64,000 nucleotides of DNA from CAVVEC01 sp963747105 (GTDB lineage Bacteria > Acidobacteriota > Terriglobia > Terriglobales > Acidobacteriaceae): NCBI GenBank assembly GCA_963747105.1, contig CAVVEC010000007.1, forward strand, positions 186,001-250,000. Direction: 5' to 3'. The translations under genes were made by a program, and so were the position numbers. This document shows positions 45,714-53,380 of the stretch, one piece after another. How positions within the stretch are numbered: position 1 is the stretch's first letter; every line of letters starts with the position of its first letter. The notes beneath the pieces were generated by a model. The model had not been told where the DNA came from. It was given only the letters and a program-made list of their open reading frames with translations, and searched no databases.

Positions 45714-45876
45714 AGCCGTATTTATCAAGCTGATTTTATCAAGCTTCAGGGTTACAATAACGCGGCGCGAGGAGTTTGGTCACGAAGCCCTGTGATGCGT
45801 GACCGCATCTAAGGGGATGAGACATCGTATCCGAGACGGCGCTTCTTAACCGGCTCAACGGCGGTTAGACACGGCA

Positions 45877-46188
45877 ATGGCGATCCTGGAAGGGGGTTCT
45901 GTGGACCAGCAACTGAAGCAACTGATGAAAGAGCTAGGCGAGGCCATCAACGAGTCGCTGGCCGACTCCGACCAAATCAGCGAAGTTGTTTCCAGGATCA
46001 AAGAGGGAGGATACGACATCTTCCTGGTGCTGGAAGCCACCATCGGGGTGAGCAAGCCGGGCGAGAAGGGGAACGACAAAGCGTCCCTGGTGACCACCCT
46101 GACCAGTAATCCCGAGTTCAAGATCAGCGACCAGGATCTGAAGTTTCTCAAGTCGCTGCGCATCAAGATCGAGGACGACGCCGCCTGA
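45877..46188 (+). CDS. small acidic conserved-type protein
   Basis: 103 residues from ATG 45877; GTG 45901 is an alternative with the preceding GGAAGGGGG as ribosome-binding site. Soluble, helical (DQQLKQLMKELGEAINESLA, DQISEVVSRIKEGGYDIFLV) and acidic. Ends DLKFLKSLRIKIEDDAA. I do not recognise a family. Compact coding character and spacing to the next gene (119 bp) support it being real. Confidence 0.65.
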   Translation: MAILEGGSVDQQLKQLMKELGEAINESLADSDQISEVVSRIKEGGYDIFLVLEATIGVSKPGEKGNDKASLVTTLTSNPEFKISDQDLKFLKSLRIKIEDDAA

Positions 46189-46306
46189 TCCTGCAATGTA
46201 TGGAGGCCATGTCGGGAGGGCAGCCTGGAAGCTCGGTCCGCATCCCCGTCTTTTGTTTCTCCGTAAAGCGCATTTCCGACCTGAAAGCCTCAATGGAGGA
46301 GAGAAG

Positions 46307-46948
46307 GTGAAAAAGTTACTCCTGGTATTGGTGGTCAGCCTGGTTCTGGCCAGCGCCGGCGTGGTGGCACAGGAGGCCATCACCATCAACGGCGGCCGCG
46401 AAACGGTTCTGGTTCAGGCGCCATCGGTAGAGGTCCAGCGCACATACCATGCTCCAAAGCTGAAGACGATTTACAGCAATCTGGGCAACGGAAAGTCCAT
46501 TTACCAAAAGGACGCCGGCTGGACAATCTCCGGCTCCGACTCGCAGGAGGGTGAGTGGATACAGGCGTGCGCCTTCACGCCCAAGGCGGATGCAATCATC
46601 ACCGAGGTGAAAGTCGGATTCACCTGGATGAGCGGCCCGAACAAAGGCACGATCGCGGTTTATGGCGACAGCGGCGGACTCCCGGGCAAAGTGCTTTACA
46701 CATTCAAGCCGGTGAAAAATCTGCCCACGTTTGGTCAGACGACTTCCATCCTGCAGACGGTGAAGTATTCCACGGGCATCAAAGTTAAGAAAAACAAGCA
46801 GTATTGGGTGGTTCTCTCCTCTCCGGCCGCCACTTGGGACGTCTGGAACTGGCAGGGCTATGCGATGGGCCCGCAAGCCTACAATAATGGCGAAGGGTGG
46901 AGTGTGCGTCAATACTTGCTGGGAGCCTTTGGCGTGTTTGGCAAGTAA
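46307..46948 (+). CDS. secreted protein with choice-of-anchor-like beta domain
   Basis: 213 residues from GTG 46307, with GGAGGAGA just upstream. Signal peptide KLLLVLVVSLVLASAGVVAQ. The mature region (YSNLGNGKSIYQKDAGWTIS, IITEVKVGFTWMSGPNKGTI, VYGDSGGLPGKVLYTFKPVK, QYWVVLSSPAATWDVWNWQG) matches the strand pattern of choice-of-anchor domain proteins, in which a jelly-roll reports 'time-point'-like exported modules. Function unknown. Confidence 0.7.
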   Translation: MKKLLLVLVVSLVLASAGVVAQEAITINGGRETVLVQAPSVEVQRTYHAPKLKTIYSNLGNGKSIYQKDAGWTISGSDSQEGEWIQACAFTPKADAIITEVKVGFTWMSGPNKGTIAVYGDSGGLPGKVLYTFKPVKNLPTFGQTTSILQTVKYSTGIKVKKNKQYWVVLSSPAATWDVWNWQGYAMGPQAYNNGEGWSVRQYLLGAFGVFGK

Positions 46949-47080
46949 GAACCGACAGTGACTCCGTTGCCTTCACGATTCGAGGGAAGCGCTCAACTCC
47001 CGACATTTCTTGCACTCGTCTGTTCGCATCGGATAGCGTAACCTTTTCCCATCCCCGCAGTTTCTATATTCAGAGGCACG

Positions 47081-47665
47081 ATGGTCGCGAGAGCGCCGGC
47101 ATCGAGGGTCCGGGAGGAAGCAGACGAACGTCTGCTGATCGAAGCTGCGCAAAAGGACCCCACCCGCTTTGCCGACCTCTATGAGAATCACTTTGAGCGG
47201 GTGTACGCGTTTATCGTGCGGCGGGTGGGCGGCCGCGAAGTGGCTGAGGACCTGACCTCGGATGTATTTCACAAGGCGCTGGCCAATCTCAAACAATTTC
47301 AGTGGCGTGGAGCGCCGTTCGCGGCATGGCTGCTGCGAATCGCAACCAACGCTATTGCCGATCACGCGAAAGGCACCGGCAAGGAGCTGTCAGTTGCGGA
47401 TCCTCCCGATGTTTTGGTGAAACCGGCGGTGGAAGGGGTGGAGGACTCGGCGCGGCTGTTTCGCCTGGTGGAGGAGCTCCCGACAGAGCAGCGCCGGGTG
47501 ATCGCGATGCGCTTTGCGGAAGAAAAGAGTCTCGCAGAAATCGCCAAAGAAATCGGCCGCAGTGAAGGGGCGGTGAAGCAATTGCAGTTTCGTGGCCTGA
47601 AGGCCCTGCGGCAACGATTGGACGAGGCACAGGGGACGCAGAAAACAAAGAGAAGGAAGCAGTGA
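47081..47665 (+). CDS. ECF-type RNA polymerase sigma factor
   Basis: 194 residues. Region 2: ADLYENHFERVYAFIVRRVG then EVAEDLTSDVFHKALANLKQ, AAWLLRIATNAIADHAKG. Region 4: EELPTEQRRVIAMRFAEEKS, LAEIAKEIGRSEGAVKQLQF (HTH), RGLKALRQRL. It directs RNA polymerase to a dedicated promoter set. The next gene, 9 bases downstream, encodes a triple VOC-domain protein with an N-terminal helical segment resembling an anti-sigma-type arm. An N-terminal ATG at 47081 is used; no strong upstream SD is seen. Confidence 0.9.
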   Translation: MVARAPASRVREEADERLLIEAAQKDPTRFADLYENHFERVYAFIVRRVGGREVAEDLTSDVFHKALANLKQFQWRGAPFAAWLLRIATNAIADHAKGTGKELSVADPPDVLVKPAVEGVEDSARLFRLVEELPTEQRRVIAMRFAEEKSLAEIAKEIGRSEGAVKQLQFRGLKALRQRLDEAQGTQKTKRRKQ

Positions 47666-47674
47666 GGAGCGGCA

Positions 47675-49123
47675 ATGTCGCGGCGTAGTTTGACCGAACA
47701 ACTCGACGATGCAGTGCAGGCGGTGATGGCCGGGCGCGATGCAGGAGTCTCTGCTGGAAGCGTGGAGATCGTGTCCCTGGCCCGTCTGGCCGCCGGACTG
47801 CGCAATCTGCCGCGGCAGGAATTCAAGAAACAGCTAAGGAAAGATTTGCAAAGGAGAGCCACGATGGCAACAGCGACGGAACCGATTTCCCGCACTCACA
47901 CAGTGGCCGCGCCGAGATTGACCTTCAGAGACGCGGCCAAGGCCATGGATTTTTATGCGAAAGCTCTGGGGGCAAAAGAAACATTTCGCTTTGATACGCC
48001 AGGGGGGATCGCCCACGCCGAAATCATGATTGGCGACTCGCTCATCATGCTGGCGGAGGAGTGGCCGGAAGGCGGCGGCTTCAGCGCGGAAACCCTGGGT
48101 CAGTCCCCGGTGAGCCTGTCTTTGAATGTCGCCGATGTAGATGCTGTTGCGGCGCGCGCCCTGGCAGCAGGCATGAAAGTCGCGATTCCCATCAAAGATC
48201 AGTTTTACGGCCATCGCGATGGCACCCTGGTTGATCCCTTTGGCTACAACTGGCACATTTTCACCGTGAAGGAGGAAATGAAGGTCGAGGAGATGCATCG
48301 TCGCATGCACGCGATGATGCAGGAGGAACCGAAGGAGCCTGCCGTGAATCCGATTCCCAAGGGCTATCGTACGGTGACTCCGTATTTGGTCGCCCGGGAT
48401 GGTCCGGCCCTGCTGGAGTTTGCCAAGCAGGCTTTCGGCGCCGAAGAAACTTTCCGCACCGTGGGATCGGCGGGCGGGCTGCACGCCGAGGCGCGCATTG
48501 GCGATTCCATGCTGATGATAGGAGGGGGCATCCCCGGCCGGGAGTTCCGCTCCACGCCGCACACCCACGCTCTTCACCTCTACGTGGAAGATGCGGATGC
48601 CGTGTACCAGAGGGCGCTGGCAGCGGGAGCGGAATCGATTGACGCAGTGCGCGATCAGGAATACGGCGAGCGCTCCGGCGGCGTCAAAGATCCAGCAGGC
48701 AATTTCTGGTATATCGCCACGCACAAGGGCGACACTTATATTCCCAAAGGCCTGAACAATGTCAATGCTTACCTGCTTCCGCTGCGGGCCGAGCCCGTCA
48801 TCGCGTTCTTAAAGCGGGCCTTCGGCGCACAGGAGATTGGGAAATACGCCTCGCCCAACGGGGTTGTTCATCACGCTGAGATCCGCGTTGGTAATTCAGT
48901 GGTGGAGATGGGCGAGGCGCACGGGAAATATTCGCCGATGCCGACGATGTTCTATCTCTACGTTCCCGACTGCGATGCGGTTTATCGTCGCGCGCTGGCG
49001 GCTGGAGCGACATCAATCTCCGAGCCGTCCGATCAGCCTTACGGCGATCGGACAGCGGCGGTAAAAGACACATTCGGGAATCAGTGGTACATCGCCACGC
49101 ACGTCAAAGACGTAGCGATGTAG
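47675..49123 (+). CDS. triple VOC (PhnB-like glyoxalase-fold) protein with N-terminal helical arm
   Basis: 482 residues. Residues 1-63 form an alpha-helical, basic arm (LTEQLDDAVQAVMAGRDAGV, LRNLPRQEFKKQLRKDLQRR) similar in character to the cytoplasmic part of anti-sigma factors in this phylum. Three PhnB/VOC domains follow (about 72-205, 228-350, 358-480), each with the F-x-x-A-K-x-F-G-A-x-E pattern and an ending D-P-x-G-N-x-W-x-I-A-T-H (DPAGNFWYIATHKG, DTFGNQWYIATHVK). ATG 47675 has GAGGAG upstream. An internal ATG at 47864, with AAGGAG seven bases before it, would give a version without the arm. The gene follows an ECF sigma gene by 9 bases. Confidence 0.88.
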   Translation: MSRRSLTEQLDDAVQAVMAGRDAGVSAGSVEIVSLARLAAGLRNLPRQEFKKQLRKDLQRRATMATATEPISRTHTVAAPRLTFRDAAKAMDFYAKALGAKETFRFDTPGGIAHAEIMIGDSLIMLAEEWPEGGGFSAETLGQSPVSLSLNVADVDAVAARALAAGMKVAIPIKDQFYGHRDGTLVDPFGYNWHIFTVKEEMKVEEMHRRMHAMMQEEPKEPAVNPIPKGYRTVTPYLVARDGPALLEFAKQAFGAEETFRTVGSAGGLHAEARIGDSMLMIGGGIPGREFRSTPHTHALHLYVEDADAVYQRALAAGAESIDAVRDQEYGERSGGVKDPAGNFWYIATHKGDTYIPKGLNNVNAYLLPLRAEPVIAFLKRAFGAQEIGKYASPNGVVHHAEIRVGNSVVEMGEAHGKYSPMPTMFYLYVPDCDAVYRRALAAGATSISEPSDQPYGDRTAAVKDTFGNQWYIATHVKDVAM

Positions 49124-49736
49124 CAGCCACCGAGAACAGAGCTGGGGGCTGTGCACGCACGACTTCAGAATGACGGAAGCAATCGGCCAGATGGTCGTTC
49201 ACCATCCCCATGGCTTGCATAAAGGCGTAGCAGATGGTGCTGCCGACGAAGGTGAATCCGCGCTTCTTCAGGTCTTTGCTCATGGCATCCGATTCCGGCG
49301 TCCTGGCCGGGACTTGCTTGGGCGAGCGCCACGAGTTGACCATGGGCCTTCCACCGACAAACTGCCAGATGTAGGTGTCGAACGAACCAAACTCTTTCTG
49401 CAGGGCGAGAAAGGCTCTGGCATTTTGGACGGCCGAGGCGATCTTCAGCTGGTTGCGAATGATGCCGGAATCGCGCAGCAGGGTTCGGATCTTACGACGG
49501 TCGTACCGTGCAATCACCTCGGGATCGAAGCCGTCGAAGGCCGCCCGGTAATTCTCGCGCTTTTTGAGGATGGTGTCCCAGCTCAGGCCGGCTTGCGCGC
49601 CCTCGAGCAGCAGGAATTCGAAAAGCCTTCGATCGTCGTGCGCAGGCACGCCCCATTCTTGATCGTGGTAGGGAATGGAAAGTTCATTACGTGCCCAAGG
49701 GCAGCGGACCGGCGTTGTTTCGCTTTGTTTGGGCAT
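49104..49736 (-). CDS. tag: DNA-3-methyladenine glycosylase I (Tag)
   Basis: Removes 3-methyladenine from alkylated DNA. Start at ATG 49736 (MPKQSETTPVRCPWARNEL). Zinc ligands of the Tag 'zinc snap' are visible: Cys12 and His24 near the N-terminus, His182 and Cys186 in NDHLADCF. Catalytic-site region FEFLLLEGAQAGLSWDTILK, followed by RDSGIIRNQLKIASAVQNAR and the FVGSTICYAFMQAMGMVNDH segment. The 3' end overlaps the convergent VOC gene by 20 bases. About 210 residues, with a C-terminal tail slightly longer than usual. Confidence 0.93.
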   Translation of the reverse strand: MPKQSETTPVRCPWARNELSIPYHDQEWGVPAHDDRRLFEFLLLEGAQAGLSWDTILKKRENYRAAFDGFDPEVIARYDRRKIRTLLRDSGIIRNQLKIASAVQNARAFLALQKEFGSFDTYIWQFVGGRPMVNSWRSPKQVPARTPESDAMSKDLKKRGFTFVGSTICYAFMQAMGMVNDHLADCFRHSEVVRAQPPALFSVAATSLRL

Positions 49737-49751
49737 GTAGGCAGTGAGACG

Positions 49752-49776
49752 AAAAAGGCGGGCAAGAATGCCCGCC
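49752..49776 (-). terminator. Rho-independent terminator of the SYLF gene
   Basis: On the minus strand, GGCGGGCA-TTCT-TGCCCGCC (perfect 8-bp stem) is followed by TTTTT, 11 bases after the SYLF stop codon. Confidence 0.85.
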
Positions 49777-49786
49777 CCCCACAGTC

Positions 49787-50497
49787 TTATTGCAGCGATT
49801 TGGGATCGGAGCGGTTCTTGGGACTCTTCTTGTCCAAAAGCGATACCAGTTCCTGAGCGCAAGCAGGCGTTCTTCACCTTGCCCAAACGAATGATATCTT
49901 TCGCGCTCACCTTCTGTCCGTAAAGTTTTTCGTTGGCACTTCCGTCGGAACGCAACGTCGAACCTTCGAGCGAGATGCCCGCGAACAATCCCTTGGTGCG
50001 TGAATACGAGAGAATCTCGGCGTTCATCACCACATCGGTTGCGCCCTCTGCGGTGCGTCCCTTGGGCCAGCGGCGGCGGAGGCATCTGCACCCAGCTTTA
50101 CTTTGCTGCTCAGCAGCGATCGAGCGCCTTTGGGATTCATCACCAGCAAGACGAAGTCGGTGGCTTCACCGCCGAGTTGGAAACCAATGTTGACGCCTTC
50201 CAAGGCATACAACGCCGGCGGTCCCCAAGGGCCAGTGTAGTGCTGTCCGCTGCGGCAAACCATGACGCCTCGGCCGTAACTGCCGCCGATGCCAAACGCG
50301 CCCTTTTTCACCGAAGGAAGCACGACCACGCATTCGGCCTTGTCGAGCAGGTCCTGGGGAATGTCGTCGGGAATGTTCAAAATTTCTTTCAGAACTTCGC
50401 CAGATTCGTTAACGCGTTCTTGTTCTTTCTCACTGTCAGCCCCGAAGGCGGGCAGGAGCAGCGCACACACCAGCACGAGTGCCATTACGGTTTTCAT
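49787..50497 (-). CDS. SYLF/YSC84-domain lipid-binding protein, secreted (two frameshifts)
   Basis: About 236 residues from ATG 50497. Signal peptide MKTVMALVLVCALLLPAFGA; SYLF domain with IPQDLLDKAECVVVLPSVKK, AFGIGGSYGRGVMVCRSGQ, FQLGGEATDFVLLVMNPKGA and, after a switch near 50070, ATDVVMNAEILSYSRTKGLF then AGISLEGSTLRSDGSANEKL, YG. A second switch near 49868 yields the C-terminus AQELVSLLDKKSPKNRS and the stop at 49787-49789. SYLF proteins bind phosphoinositides or other lipids; bacterial role unclear. A strong terminator follows. Confidence 0.85.
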
Positions 50498-50776
50498 GGA
50501 GTCTCCCTATTTTTCCGGTACTGCTATTTTAACCTGTGATACCGAGCTTTGCTTTCAAGTAGCAACCGGCTTGCCGTAAGCCGAAGGAGGCGGGGGAGTT
50601 TACTGGTATGACCATGCGTGTGCTCCTTTTGTAACTTGGCAGTGGCGGAAGGGTCTCCTAGAGTGAGACGAGCAAAGAGCCCGTCTACTGGGGTCTTCGG
50701 CCCGTGGCATGCATCTATATAGCGGGAAGGAGCCAATAGACAAGGGTTAACCAAAGAAGTACGTCCGGGACGTGGA
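50498..50776. other. divergent intergenic region
   Basis: Lies between the SYLF gene (minus) and the VWA gene (plus), so it should hold both promoters. No confident -35/-10 boxes placed; no repeat of the families seen elsewhere. Confidence 0.4.
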
Positions 50777-51766
50777 ATGAAGTACGCAAGGTGGTATTTT
50801 TTTCTCGGTGCATGGCTATGGGTGGCGAGCGCGTTGCCGCTGCTGGCGCAGTCTGGCTATCTCGCGCTGGGGAACTCTTTTGTCTCCTCTGCCCCGTCCA
50901 GCCCGGACTCAGACCAGCCGACTGACCCGGTTCTCACCATCAAGAAGCGCGTGGACGAAGTCAATGTTCTGTTTATTGCCACCGACAAGCATGGCAAGTT
51001 CGTGCGCGACTTGAACGAGCGCGACTTTTCCTTTCTCGATGATCACAAGCCGCCACAATCCATCGTGAATTTCCGGCGCGAAACCGATCTGCCCATCGAA
51101 CTGGGGCTGCTGATCGATACCAGCGGTTCGGTGCGCAGCCGTTTTGATTTTGAGCAGGAGGCAGCTGTAAGTTTTCTGCAGAACACCATTCGCCGCAAGT
51201 TCGATAAAGCCTTCGTCATGGGTTTCAACGACCACAGCCAAGTAACGCAAGACTTTACCGACAGCGCCACATTACTGGCTGCGGGCGTGCACCAGCTTCA
51301 GGCGGGCGGCGGGACTGCCCTTTACGAGGCCATTTACCGCGCCTGCCACAACAAGCTCATCAAGGAGCAGGACGATCATCCAGTGCGCCGCGCTATTGTG
51401 GTGGTGAGCGATGGCGAAGACAATCAGAGTGAGGTCAGCGAGGCACAGGCGATTGAAATGGCGGAACGCGCGGAGGTAATCGTCTATGCCATTTCGACCG
51501 ATGACAGCGGCTTGGTCCTGCGGGGCGACAGGGTTTTGCAGCAACTGGCAGAGTCCACCGGCGGCCGGGCCTTCTTCCCGTTCAAGATGAAGGACATCAA
51601 GAACTCGTTCGCAGCCATTGAAGACGAGTTGCGCAGCCAGTACGTGGTCTCCTATCATCCGGCGAACTTCGAGGCGGATGGCCGCTTCCGCCCCATTGAG
51701 ATCACCGCATTGAGGAAGAACCTCCAGGTGCGGGCCCGCAAGGGTTACTACGCGCCCCGTCAGTAG
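50777..51766 (+). CDS. secreted VWA-domain protein (VWFA-related, TIGR03436 type)
   Basis: 329 residues. Signal peptide YFFLGAWLWVASALPLLAQ; a short N-terminal beta domain (VDEVNVLFIATDKHGKFVRD, LNERDFSFLDDHKPPQSI) precedes a von Willebrand factor A domain whose MIDAS motif is Asp114-Thr-Ser-Gly-Ser (LLIDTSGSVRSRF), with a Thr at GGGTALYEA and the DGEDN loop. Ends with YVVSYHPAN and KGYYAPR, typical of the acidobacterial VWFA-related family. Probably binds metal and a protein ligand outside the cytoplasm. Confidence 0.9.
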   Translation: MKYARWYFFLGAWLWVASALPLLAQSGYLALGNSFVSSAPSSPDSDQPTDPVLTIKKRVDEVNVLFIATDKHGKFVRDLNERDFSFLDDHKPPQSIVNFRRETDLPIELGLLIDTSGSVRSRFDFEQEAAVSFLQNTIRRKFDKAFVMGFNDHSQVTQDFTDSATLLAAGVHQLQAGGGTALYEAIYRACHNKLIKEQDDHPVRRAIVVVSDGEDNQSEVSEAQAIEMAERAEVIVYAISTDDSGLVLRGDRVLQQLAESTGGRAFFPFKMKDIKNSFAAIEDELRSQYVVSYHPANFEADGRFRPIEITALRKNLQVRARKGYYAPRQ

Positions 51767-51875
51767 TCGCACTCCGGGCGAAGCCACTCATAAACACAAC
51801 ATTCTTTTTGAGATAGCGGGGAGCGCCGAATAGGCGGCCTTCGGCGAGAGCTGGTGCTACAATTCTAGGGAGAGC

Positions 51876-52767
51876 ATGTACGATTTGCCGCAAGACTGCC
51901 CGGCGCGGACGTTCTTTCATGCGAGGTGGACTTTGAAGCGCGAACTCTTTCCCATTGCCGTCGTCCTGTGCCTAGTGGTGGCAGGTCCGTGCCACGCTGA
52001 CGGGCGTTCTACAAAAAAGACAGAGCAGACTGCGGCGCAGCCAGTGACGGTCCCTCCACCCACCCTGGAGGAAATGCCGGCGTCCCCCTCCCCAAGTTAC
52101 GTTCCGTAACGGTCAATTGACCATTGCCGCGACCAATTCCACGCTCGCAGACATCCTGAAAGCTGTGCGAACCCAGACCGGTGCTGCCGTGGACGTTCCC
52201 GGCAACCCGACCGAACGCGTGGTGGGACAGTTCGGGCCTGGCCCGGCGCGAGACGTGCTAACTTCGCTGCTAAACGGATCACATTTCAACTACCTCTTGT
52301 TGGGTTCGCCGACCAACCCCAGCGCACTGGATCGGGTAATCCTGATAGCGAAGTCGGGGGGAACGGTGGAGCAGTCCAGTGCCCCTGAACAGCCGAATGG
52401 CGGCTTTGTGCCGGGTCGGCCACCGATTCAAAACCCGATGTCGGCTCCCGGTTTTGCGGCCCAGGCCCAACCTGCAGACGGCGCGGACGCGACAGACGCG
52501 GACTCGGACGACACACAGGACGCCGACGCAGAGGACTCAACGGACGATTCGGATACGGACCAGACTGACCAGGCTGATCAAACCGGAGATCAGCAGCAGG
52601 GGGCGGCGGAAGCGCAGGATAATGGGCAGCAGCAGGTCAAGACTCCAGAGCAACTCCTGCAAGAGCTGCAACAGCAAAACCAGCAGCAACAGGGAATGCC
52701 CCCGGGTGCTGTCCCTCCAGGCGTAAATCCGCGTCAGTTCCCGCCCGGTGCCCAACTGCCCCACTAG
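51876..52767 (+). CDS. exported protein with STN/secretin-N-like domain and acidic, Gln-rich tail (one frameshift)
   Basis: About 297 residues read from ATG 51876 with one switch near 52098. N-terminal hydrophobic leader RELFPIAVVLCLVVAGPCHA; then VTFRNGQLTIAATNSTLADI, LKAVRTQTGAAVDVPGNPTE and ARDVLTSLLNGSHFNYLLLG, the fold pattern of STN (secretin and TonB N-terminus) domains. The C-terminal third is low-complexity: a run of Asp/Thr/Ser (DADSDDTQDADAEDSTDDSD) followed by Gln-rich coil (LLQELQQQNQQQQ) and Pro-rich end. Likely a periplasmic component of a secretion or pilus-like machine, but no partner is adjacent. Confidence 0.65.
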
Positions 52768-52970
52768 TCGATTGCCGTTCTCCAGGCTCTGTCTCGGGTG
52801 GAGATGGCTTCCCGGGCAGGTGGGGGGTCGCCAGAGCAGCGCCCGCATAGGCGTAGCACGGCAATCCCCGGCGGCGGAATAAGGAGCTTAGCTTGGTGTT
52901 TCACCTGGCAATGGCTGCGGCCATACCTCCCACGCTGTGTTCCGGCGTACGGTCGGGAATGCAGGTTACG

Positions 52971-53162
52971 CTAGTCTCCGCTGGCATGGGCTGCGCGGGC
53001 CTGACCGTGCACGAGCGCAGGCTGCATACCACCAGGTTGCTGAGATTGCCGGGCAAAGGTAAGCAGAATTCCGATGACGGCACCGTATGCGGTGAGGATG
53101 CCTATTGCTACGGCTACGACCACAGTGAAAGAGAGGATGAAGATACCCAACAAACTACTCAA
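52971..53162 (-). CDS. small single-span membrane protein (possible)
   Basis: 63 residues from TTG 53162 (GAAGGCGGG upstream). LLGIFILSFTVVVAVAIGIL followed by TAYGAVIGILLTFA is a strong hydrophobic span, with a short polar Gln/His-rich tail. The overlapping plus-strand frame (52893-53261) has a less natural composition. Flanking sequence 52768-52970 and 53163-53380 shows no other gene. Confidence 0.45.
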   Translation of the reverse strand: MSSLLGIFILSFTVVVAVAIGILTAYGAVIGILLTFARQSQQPGGMQPALVHGQARAAHASGD

Positions 53163-53380
53163 GTTCCCGCCTTCTTCCGAATTGCCGCAGTTGCAATTCC
53201 CGCATTTTGCTTCGGCATGACTGGCTGTTGCCGCCGCGTTCCCTCAATCTACCCGCGTTGACGCTTGCATCTGTTAGCAAGTAAGATACGTGAGTAAAGC
53301 TGCGCACTCCCACTGTCCAACATTTCTGAGGACCCGTCCACATTACGGAAGGGCATTAAAGGGTATTACTTTCGCGGTTT

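Noticed and set aside
47864..49123. Separate VOC gene beginning at ATG 47864
   Set aside because: The internal start has a good ribosome-binding site, but the upstream codons are in the same unbroken frame with their own site at 47675, so one gene with a possible second start is the simpler reading.
52893..53261. 122-codon plus-strand frame with several cysteines
   Set aside because: It overlaps a better membrane-protein frame on the other strand, has no ribosome-binding site and no family likeness.
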